Assembly: GCA_022822575.1 (NCBI GenBank)
Contig: JAJEBJ010000311.1
Coordinates: 1 to 5,205 of the forward strand
Origin: Alphaproteobacteria bacterium
Lineage (GTDB): Bacteria > Pseudomonadota > Alphaproteobacteria > SP197
Direction of reading: 5' to 3'
Length of the DNA stretch: 5,205 bases
The translations under genes and the position numbers were made by a program. Numbering within the stretch: the first letter of the stretch is position 1; every line of letters begins with the position of its first letter. This document shows, piece by piece, positions 1 through 5,205 of the stretch. Under the pieces are notes generated by a model that ran no database searches, was not told where the DNA came from, and saw only the letters and a program-made list of their open reading frames with translations.

Positions 1-103
1 GGTCTGGCAGGAAAACAACGATCACGACCTTGTCCGCCGGGAACACGACCTCTACCAGATGCTCGGGCGCCGGACGAAGGGTGCGCAGCCTCCCGGGACC
101 TGA
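1..103 (+). CDS. 3' end of an unidentified protein (possibly a Rieske oxygenase large subunit), partial
   Basis: The frame beginning at base 2 is open to a TGA at 101-103 and gives 33 residues, starting VWQENNDHDLVRREHDLYQM and ending in a polar tail (GRRTKGAQPPGT). Nearly all of its codons have G or C in the third position, as in the two complete genes downstream. The first frame does not show this, and the third gives an odd Ser/Thr/Arg-rich peptide, so this is the likely coding frame. The fragment is acidic and helical-looking with no membrane segment. From memory, the opening residues loosely recall the W-[EQ]-x-[DN]-[DN] stretch near the third iron ligand of Rieske ring-hydroxylating oxygenase alpha subunits (FWESDDND in naphthalene dioxygenase), which also lies close to the C-terminus. 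That match is short and weak, so the product is best left unnamed. The gene lies upstream of hyuA on the same strand with a short gap, so the three may be co-transcribed. Confidence 0.55.
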   Translation, partial: VWQENNDHDLVRREHDLYQMLGRRTKGAQPPGT

Positions 104-189
104 CGAGGCACACTGCAATTCCGGGCCTGTCGGCGCAGTCCGGCGTCCGGTGAAGAATCCGGTTCTCAAGCATGTCGCACGATACGGAC

Positions 190-193
190 AGGA
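190..193 (+). promoter_or_regulatory. Candidate ribosome binding site (AGGA) that decides the hyuA start
   Basis: AGGA lies eight bases before the ATG at 202-204. The upstream ATG at 172-174 has no purine-rich Shine-Dalgarno-like stretch at a suitable distance; the bases just before it read CCGGTTCTCAAGC. This favours initiation at 202, which also places the first ATPase motif only a few residues from the N-terminus, as is usual in this family. Translation from 172 cannot be excluded. Confidence 0.4.
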
Positions 194-201
194 CCCGCAC
201 G

Positions 202-2238
202 ATGCGTGAAGACGGCTGGCGGCTTGGCGTTGATATCGGTGGAACCTTCACCGACTTCCAGCTCATGAACACCCGGTCGGGGGAGGTGGTGGCGCTGAAG
301 ACTCCGTCGACGCCGGAAGATCCGTCGCTGGCGGTGGCGAGAGGACTCGAGGAGATCACCGGGCGGCATGGCATTGACCCCGCCGACATCCGCTACTTCG
401 CCCACGGCACCACGCTCGCCGTCAACACGCTTCTCGAGCGCAAGGGTGCGTGCACCGGGGTGCTGATGACCCGGGGCTTTACCGATACGCTCGAACTGCG
501 CCGCTTGCGTCTTTCGAAGGCGAACGACTTCTTTGTGCCGCGGCCCGTTCCGCTGGTGCCCCGCCGACTGGTCCGTCCGGTCGACGAAAGGCTGAAGGCC
601 GACGGAGAAGTGGTCAGGTCGCTGCGGCGCGAGGACGTGGAGGAACAGGTCCGGGCCCTGCTGGCCGAGGGCGTGGAGACCATTGCCGTGTGCTTGCTCC
701 ACGCGTATCGCAATCCACATCACGAACGGCTGGCAAGACAGTGGATCAGGGAGAGTTTTCCTGAGACCTACGTCACGGTCTCAACCGACGTGTGGCCCCA
801 GCAGCGGGAGTATGAACGCGCTCTCATCAGTGTCATCAACGCTTATGTCGGCAGTCGCATGGAGGCCTATTTCACCACCCTCGAGAAACGGACACGGGAC
901 CTCGCCATGCCATGCCGTGTCTTTTCGACAAAGTCGAACGGCGGCGTGATGACGGCCGCCTCGGCGGCCCGGCGGCCGGTCGAGACCCTGCTCTCCGGCC
1001 CCGCCTCGGGAGTCATTGGCGCCCGCCACGTCGCCAGTTCCATCGGAGACGATCATGTCGTCACCCTCGACATGGGCGGCACCAGTGTCGACGTGTCGAT
1101 CATCCAGGGAGCCATCGGCCAGGCGACCGACAACACGATCGGGGACATCCCGGTCATCATGCCGGCTGTCGATGTGTCGGCGGTCGGCGCCGGCGGCGGT
1201 TCGATCGCCTGGACGGACAACGAAGGCGTGCTCAAGGTGGGCCCCCGGAGCGCCGGCGCCCTGCCGGGCCCGGCGTGCTATGGCAGGGGCGGCACCGAGC
1301 CAACCGTCACCGATGCCTATCTCGTGGCCGGGATCATTGCCGAGGACAGCCTCCTTGATGGCACGATGGTTCTCGATCACGAGCGGGCCCATGCCGCAAT
1401 CGACCAGCTTGCGGCTGTCATCGGCCGTACCCGCAGCGAGACTGCCGATGCGATTCTCCAGGTGACGACAGCCAACATCTACGCGCAGCTGCTGCCGCTG
1501 ACGGCGCGGCGGGGGATCGACACGACGGGGTTTTCCATGCTGGCCTATGGCGCCGCCGGCCCGACACAGGCCTTCATGCTGGCGCGCGAACTCGACCTGC
1601 GCCGCATCATCGTGCCACCCGCTCCCGGGACGCTGTGCGCTCTTGGATGCCTCGTCGCGGATTTTCGTGCCGACTTCGTCCAGAGCGTATGGCGTGATCT
1701 CGACGCCCTCTCGGACGGGGATCTCGGCGACACCTACGCCCTTCTCGAAAATGAGGCCCGCGCCTGGTTGGCGGAACAGGACGCCGGGGTGGCCGACGTC
1801 CATGTCCTGCGCTCGGCTGATCTCTGCCATATCGGTCAGTCCTACGAGATCAACGTGCCGTTCCCGGACGTTCCCGCCCTGTCCACGGACGACCTGAATC
1901 GGTGGTTTCTCGAGCGCTATCAGAAGGTCTATGGCTATCACGACCCGCACGCGCCTGTGCGCATGCTGGAAGCACGCCTGCAGATTGTCGGTGTCACGCC
2001 CTCCCCTCCGGCCCTCTCGCGGCCTGCCGGCGGTGGTGCCGGCCCCCGGGGCGTGCGGCGTGTTCACGAAGCGGGCACGGTGGTCGAGGCTCACGTGTGG
2101 CGGCGCCAGGACCTGCGGCAGGGGAAGAACTATCCTGGTCCCCTGGTGATCGAGCAGTATGACACCACCACATGGGTGCCGCCGGGATTCGTGTTGATGG
2201 TTGATGAATACGGGAACCTCATCGGGGAACGCAGTTGA
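202..2238 (+). CDS. hyuA: HyuA-type subunit (hydantoinase A / 5-oxoprolinase A family), ATP-binding
   Basis: This is a full-length ATP-binding subunit of the HyuA family (Hydant_A_N plus Hydantoinase_A domains), 678 residues from ATG 202 or 688 from ATG 172, a normal length. Numbered from 202, the sequence shows the first phosphate motif GVDIGGTFTDF at 9-19, GTTLAVNTLLER at 69-80, the conserved REYER plus NAYV region at about 202-215, SNGGVM and LLSGPASGVIGA at about 245-274, the second phosphate motif TLDMGGTSVDVS at 288-299, VGAGGGSI at 328-335, GPACYGRGGTEPTVTDA at 356-372 and AYGAAGPTQA at 448-457. It ends with the C-terminal module containing GPLVIEQYDTTTWVPPG at 646-662. No motif is missing and the frame is unbroken. 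Known relatives (hydantoinase, 5-oxoprolinase, caprolactamase, acetone and acetophenone carboxylases) use this cytoplasmic ASKHA-fold subunit to activate the substrate with ATP, working with HyuB. The hyuB gene follows with a one-base overlap. The family is certain; the substrate is not readable from sequence. The symbol is by family, not a proven orthologue. Confidence 0.93.
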   Translation: MREDGWRLGVDIGGTFTDFQLMNTRSGEVVALKTPSTPEDPSLAVARGLEEITGRHGIDPADIRYFAHGTTLAVNTLLERKGACTGVLMTRGFTDTLELRRLRLSKANDFFVPRPVPLVPRRLVRPVDERLKADGEVVRSLRREDVEEQVRALLAEGVETIAVCLLHAYRNPHHERLARQWIRESFPETYVTVSTDVWPQQREYERALISVINAYVGSRMEAYFTTLEKRTRDLAMPCRVFSTKSNGGVMTAASAARRPVETLLSGPASGVIGARHVASSIGDDHVVTLDMGGTSVDVSIIQGAIGQATDNTIGDIPVIMPAVDVSAVGAGGGSIAWTDNEGVLKVGPRSAGALPGPACYGRGGTEPTVTDAYLVAGIIAEDSLLDGTMVLDHERAHAAIDQLAAVIGRTRSETADAILQVTTANIYAQLLPLTARRGIDTTGFSMLAYGAAGPTQAFMLARELDLRRIIVPPAPGTLCALGCLVADFRADFVQSVWRDLDALSDGDLGDTYALLENEARAWLAEQDAGVADVHVLRSADLCHIGQSYEINVPFPDVPALSTDDLNRWFLERYQKVYGYHDPHAPVRMLEARLQIVGVTPSPPALSRPAGGGAGPRGVRRVHEAGTVVEAHVWRRQDLRQGKNYPGPLVIEQYDTTTWVPPGFVLMVDEYGNLIGERS

Positions 2239-2240
2239 TG
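2224..2240 (+). promoter_or_regulatory. hyuA-hyuB translational coupling site (ribosome binding site plus TGATG overlap)
   Basis: GGGGAA at 2224-2229, inside the last codons of hyuA, is a good Shine-Dalgarno-like sequence eight bases before the ATG at 2238-2240. The hyuA stop TGA (2236-2238) shares its final A with that ATG. This TGATG arrangement is typical of translationally coupled subunits needed in equal amounts. A TTG at 2235 is also in frame directly before the ATG, but is a poorer start. Confidence 0.7.
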
Positions 2241-4217
2241 GACGATCCCGTTCGCCTCGAGATCCTTCTCAACCGCTTTCAGGCCATTGTCGATGAGATG
2301 GCGGGCGTGATTTCACGCACGGCGCACACCGTCTTCGTCAAGGAAACACAGGACTACGGTTCGGTTCTCGTGTCGCGGTCCGGCGAGGTGTTTGCCGCGC
2401 CGCGCCGATACGGCGTGCTGATGATGATCGGCATGCCCATGGCCGGAGCCCTGGAGCGGATCGGAGACGATGTCGGGGAGGGCGATGTCTTCATTTCCAA
2501 TGATCCGGATGCGACGCGGGGCATGGCGACCCACCTCTCCGATGTCTACCTGTGGGCGCCGATTCATGTCGACGGCGAATTGCTGTGCTGGGCGTGGACA
2601 TTCATCCATGTCTCGGACATCGGAGGCCGGGTACCCGGATCGATCGCGCCATCGAGCCACGAGATCATCCAGGAAGGTCTGCGGATCCCGCCTCAGAAAC
2701 TCTATTGCGGTGGCGTCCTCAACCAGCCCCTGCTGGACATGATTCTCGCCAACTGCCGCACCCCGGAAGGCAACTGGGGCGACATGAAGGCCTGTCTTGC
2801 CGGACTGGCCACTGCCGAGCGGAGGGTGCGGCACCTCGTTGACCACTACGGTCGCGACGTGATCGATCACACGATCGACGAGGCTCTGGACTATGCCGAG
2901 ACCCAGGCGCGCCGGGTGATCGCCCATGTTCCCGACGGCAGTTACCGCTACACCGACTACATCGAGGCCGACATGGTGGGCCTCGGCCTGGTGCGCATCC
3001 ATGTCACGTTGACGGTCGAGGGCGATGGCATGCTGCTTGATTTCACGGGAACTGCTCCCCAAGTGAGGGCAGCCCTCAACATCCCGACCTACAACCAGGA
3101 CGGGCACTGGATGCTGATCACCGGCCTGGTGAACTGGATGTGCACCCAGGCGCCGGCCATCGCCTACAACGCCGGCCTGGTGCGGCCGCTGAGGGTGACG
3201 ATTCCGAAGGGAACGATCCTCAATCCCGAGCCCGGTGCCGCCTGCGGGGCACGCTATTCCACCAGCCACAAAGTGTGCGACGTCACCGTGGGGGCCCTGG
3301 CCCAGGCTGTGCCGATGGAGTTGCCGGCGACGGATTCGGGGCAGGGGTCCATTCTCCTCGTTTCGGTCCCCGACCTGGAAACCGGCGGCACCAGGGTGTC
3401 GGTAATCCAGCCTATCGTCGGCGGTTCCGGAGGGCGACCGGTGGCGGATGGTGTCGATGGCACCATGGTGATTCTCAATTTCCTCAAGAACATCCCGACA
3501 GAGATATTCGAGAACGAGATGCCGGAGATCCTCATCCGCCACTACGGGCTGAGGGAAGATTCAGGCGGTCCGGGCCGCTACAGGGGAGGCACCGGCATCG
3601 AGATCGAAATCGAGACGTCTTCGCACTACACCTCGATCACGTCGCGGTGCATGGAGCGCTATGTCTTCGGCCCGCCCGGCAGGCTGGGCGGGCACATGGG
3701 CGCCACGGGATACACCACGCTCCATCCGGGAACGTCCCTCGAACGCGACCTCGGCAAGATCGACGTTCTCGAACTGGGACCCGGCGATGTCCTGCGGATC
3801 GGCACCCAGGGCGGGGGCGGCTTCGGCGATCCCCTCGAGAGGCCTGGGGCCGACGTCGCCGCCGATGTGGCCAACGGCGTCGTGCATCGAACCGGTGCGG
3901 AACGCCACTACGGGGTCGTGCTCGATGACGATGGCGCCATCGATGCCGCGGCAACAGCGGAGCGGCGCCAGGCCATCCGCGCGGAACGAAGCTGGCAGGA
4001 CCCGCCGCTCTACGGATTCGGTGAGGCCCGGGAGGCCTGGTCCGCGCTGTGGCCGGATGATCTCGAGGATGCCATCTCGGCGGCCACCGACGATCTGCCT
4101 GTACAACTGCGGCAATTCGTCCATCAGCAACTCGTCGAGGAGATCCGCCAGCGCCTCGAAGACGGAGAAACCGTGGCGCCTGCGTGCGTTCCAGATCTCC
4201 TCGCCACGCTCCGGTAA
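2238..4217 (+). CDS. hyuB: HyuB-type subunit (hydantoinase B / 5-oxoprolinase B family), extended variant
   Basis: This is a complete 659-residue HyuB-family (Hydantoinase_B domain) subunit that should form a cytoplasmic complex with HyuA and carry the hydrolytic or carboxylating site. The N-terminus is typical (VRLEILLNRFQAIVDEMAG). Visible family motifs are KETQDYGS at about 35-42, GDVFISNDP at 82-90, THLSDV at 98-103, HVSDIGG at 124-130, PGS then QEGLRIPP at 133-152, the NCR...NWGD region at 172-182, DSGGPGRYRGGTG at 441-453 and TQGGGGFGDPLERP at 523-536. Asp39, His99, Asp102, His124 and Asp127 are the conserved acidic/His positions I would expect to include the metal ligands, by recall of the caprolactamase structure. 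The loop after NDP is longer than the common NDPYxGGTHLPD form (here NDPDATRGMATHLSD). About 75 residues (585-659) extend past the usual core, with a W/F-rich start, a probable amphipathic helix near 622-642 and no membrane segment. ATG 2238 was chosen over the in-frame TTG 2235 for its spacing to GGGGAA. Substrate unknown. Confidence 0.92.
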   Translation: MDDPVRLEILLNRFQAIVDEMAGVISRTAHTVFVKETQDYGSVLVSRSGEVFAAPRRYGVLMMIGMPMAGALERIGDDVGEGDVFISNDPDATRGMATHLSDVYLWAPIHVDGELLCWAWTFIHVSDIGGRVPGSIAPSSHEIIQEGLRIPPQKLYCGGVLNQPLLDMILANCRTPEGNWGDMKACLAGLATAERRVRHLVDHYGRDVIDHTIDEALDYAETQARRVIAHVPDGSYRYTDYIEADMVGLGLVRIHVTLTVEGDGMLLDFTGTAPQVRAALNIPTYNQDGHWMLITGLVNWMCTQAPAIAYNAGLVRPLRVTIPKGTILNPEPGAACGARYSTSHKVCDVTVGALAQAVPMELPATDSGQGSILLVSVPDLETGGTRVSVIQPIVGGSGGRPVADGVDGTMVILNFLKNIPTEIFENEMPEILIRHYGLREDSGGPGRYRGGTGIEIEIETSSHYTSITSRCMERYVFGPPGRLGGHMGATGYTTLHPGTSLERDLGKIDVLELGPGDVLRIGTQGGGGFGDPLERPGADVAADVANGVVHRTGAERHYGVVLDDDGAIDAAATAERRQAIRAERSWQDPPLYGFGEAREAWSALWPDDLEDAISAATDDLPVQLRQFVHQQLVEEIRQRLEDGETVAPACVPDLLATLR

Positions 4218-4227
4218 CGTCGGTTCC

Positions 4228-4269
4228 CTCACGATCCATCTCCGGACCGGTGCTGGAGGCACGGGTGAG
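4228..4269. terminator. Weak possible hairpin between the convergent genes
   Basis: The 60-base gap between hyuB and the SulP gene can fold. CTCCGG (4240-4245) pairs with CTGGAG (4253-4258) through six pairs including one G-U, with a seven-base loop. The flanking CTCAC (4228-4232) can pair with GTGAG (4265-4269). There is no T-run on either side, so it does not look like a classical intrinsic terminator. It may serve as a weak bidirectional stop or be chance in GC-rich DNA. Confidence 0.18.
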
Positions 4270-4277
4270 TCCATATG

Positions 4278-5205
4278 TCAGGAGGACGAAGCGCCGGCCT
4301 TCTCCCCAAGATCCCGAAGCGCAATCCGGCGCGCCTCGTCCAACGTCCCGACGATCCGTCCGGCGGGCATTCCGCCCAGGGCGTCGAGGCTGTTGAGGGT
4401 GGCGGCCGCATCGTTGCCGAGGCCCATGACGATGCATCTGGTTTCGGACGTCTCGGCGACCTTGAGAAGTTGTCTGATCACCATGGAGGCGCTGTCGTCG
4501 ACATAGGCGGTATCCGAAAAGTCGAAGATGACGACCTCATGCTCCCTGATGTCCTGGCCGATCACGCTCACCAGCTTGTGCGACGATGCGACGCTCAGCG
4601 TGCCTCCGAGGGCGACCATGCCGACGCGGGCGCTGAAGCGGTCGGTGTTCGCCGGCATCTCTTCAGCGTCGAAGAACGTCGAGTCCAGCAGCGGCACGGA
4701 TATCACGCTGTCCAGCTCCAGTCGTTCCAGCCGTCGCGCATGCACCATTCCGCCGGCGATCAATCCGATGGCGACCGCGGTGATCAGGTCGACGAACACC
4801 GTCAGTCCAAGCGTGATCAGCATTACGAGCAGGTGCTCGCGCCGGAGACGGTGAAGCCGGGCGAGCATGGGCCAGTCAATGATGTCCCATCCGACCTTGA
4901 TCAGGACCCCGGCCAGTGCGGCGAGGGGAATCGGCTCGACGAACCGCCCGAGACCGAGCACGAGAGCCAGGAGAAGCAGGGCGCGCAATGCGCCCGATAC
5001 CGGCGTCGACCCGCCCGACCGGATGTTGATGACGGTGCCCATGGTCGCTCCGGCTCCGGGCAGCGCGCCGATCAGACCTGCCGCCACGTTGCCGATACCC
5101 TGGCCGACCAGTTCCCGGTCCGGGTTGTGGCGGTTGCCGGTCATCGAATCCGCCACCAGGGAGGTCAGCAGGCTGTCGACCGAACCCAGGAGGGCAAGGA
5201 TGATC
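4278..5205 (-). CDS. SulP family inorganic anion transporter with STAS domain, C-terminal part
   Basis: The reading frame enters at the right edge and stops at TGA (4280-4278), giving 308 visible residues; the start lies beyond 5205. An in-frame GTG near 5156 is not the start, because the SulP match continues upstream of it to the edge. The first residues (IILALLGSVDSLLTSLVAD, then SMTGNRHN, ELVGQGIGN and GALPGAGATMGTVIN) are hallmark SulP sequence covering the latter part of the transport core. Hydrophobic segments follow at about 70-106 and 124-156. After a short linker, a cytoplasmic STAS domain occupies about 188-301, with the core VVIFDFSDTAYVDDSASMVI. The product is an inner-membrane transporter for sulfate, bicarbonate, dicarboxylate or another anion. 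The Asp and Thr of DSLLT match residues that, as I recall, help bind sodium in the bicarbonate transporter BicA, but they are common across SulP and do not settle the substrate. The gene converges on hyuB, so it is transcribed separately. Confidence 0.92.
   Translation of the reverse strand, partial: IILALLGSVDSLLTSLVADSMTGNRHNPDRELVGQGIGNVAAGLIGALPGAGATMGTVINIRSGGSTPVSGALRALLLLALVLGLGRFVEPIPLAALAGVLIKVGWDIIDWPMLARLHRLRREHLLVMLITLGLTVFVDLITAVAIGLIAGGMVHARRLERLELDSVISVPLLDSTFFDAEEMPANTDRFSARVGMVALGGTLSVASSHKLVSVIGQDIREHEVVIFDFSDTAYVDDSASMVIRQLLKVAETSETRCIVMGLGNDAAATLNSLDALGGMPAGRIVGTLDEARRIALRDLGEKAGASSS

Noticed and set aside
120..162. Four TCCGG repeats (120, 139, 146, 158) upstream of hyuA as a possible operator
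   Set aside because: The spacing is irregular, the unit is only five bases, and such repeats are expected by chance in GC-rich DNA. No clear palindrome or promoter boxes accompany them.
781..2094. Long antisense open frame (437 codons) opposite hyuA
   Set aside because: It is a shadow of the GC-rich hyuA gene: low-complexity Arg/Gly/Asp/His-rich product, no recognisable motif, and the opposite strand has unmistakable HyuA motifs throughout.
2313..3542. Long antisense open frame (409 codons) opposite hyuB
   Set aside because: It has the same shadow character, with a His/Arg/Gly-rich product and no family motif, while the plus strand encodes conserved HyuB.
3637..4437. Open frames on both strands spanning the hyuB end, the gap and the SulP end
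   Set aside because: They cut across two well-supported genes in other frames and give Arg/Pro-rich peptides with no family features.
5142..5156. Start of the SulP gene at the GTG near 5156 or ATG near 5144
   Set aside because: The same frame stays open to the window edge and the upstream residues IILALLGSVDSLLTSL are conserved SulP sequence, so the gene continues beyond the window.

Overview
The window is GC-rich bacterial chromosomal DNA. Its real reading frames have strongly G/C third positions, and long empty antisense frames run opposite them. Gene content and style suggest a proteobacterium, perhaps an alphaproteobacterium, but there is no rRNA or marker gene to prove it. I see no mobile element, CRISPR array, tRNA or rRNA, and no clear sign of recent transfer.

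Layout: (1) Bases 1-103, plus strand, hold the last 33 codons of a gene that begins outside the window. Its C-terminus faintly resembles that of Rieske ring-hydroxylating oxygenase large subunits, but I cannot identify it. (2) A gap of about 70-100 bases follows, depending on the start chosen for the next gene. (3) Bases 202-2238 (or 172-2238), plus strand, encode a complete HyuA-type subunit: N-methylhydantoinase A / acetone carboxylase beta / 5-oxoprolinase A family, an ASKHA-fold ATPase. (4) Bases 2238-4217, plus strand, encode a complete HyuB-type subunit, joined to hyuA by a TGATG stop/start overlap. (5) A 60-base convergent gap has a weak possible hairpin. (6) Bases 4278-5205, minus strand, hold the C-terminal part of a SulP (SLC26-like) anion transporter: the last membrane segments plus a cytoplasmic STAS domain. 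Its 5' end lies beyond the right edge.

HyuA and HyuB should form one ATP-dependent enzyme. In studied relatives the A subunit uses ATP to activate a lactam, hydantoin, oxoproline or ketone, and the B subunit completes hydrolysis or carboxylation. The sequence does not reveal the substrate. The nearby genes give no small gamma subunit like that of acetone carboxylase, which slightly favours an ATP-dependent amidohydrolase (lactamase/hydantoinase type). HyuB belongs to a recognisable variant with a longer metal-site loop and a C-terminal extension of about 75 residues. The SulP gene is on the opposite strand, so it is not in the hyu operon, and any functional link is speculative. Overall this is an ordinary catabolic region; the open questions are the substrate of HyuAB and the identity of the upstream gene.
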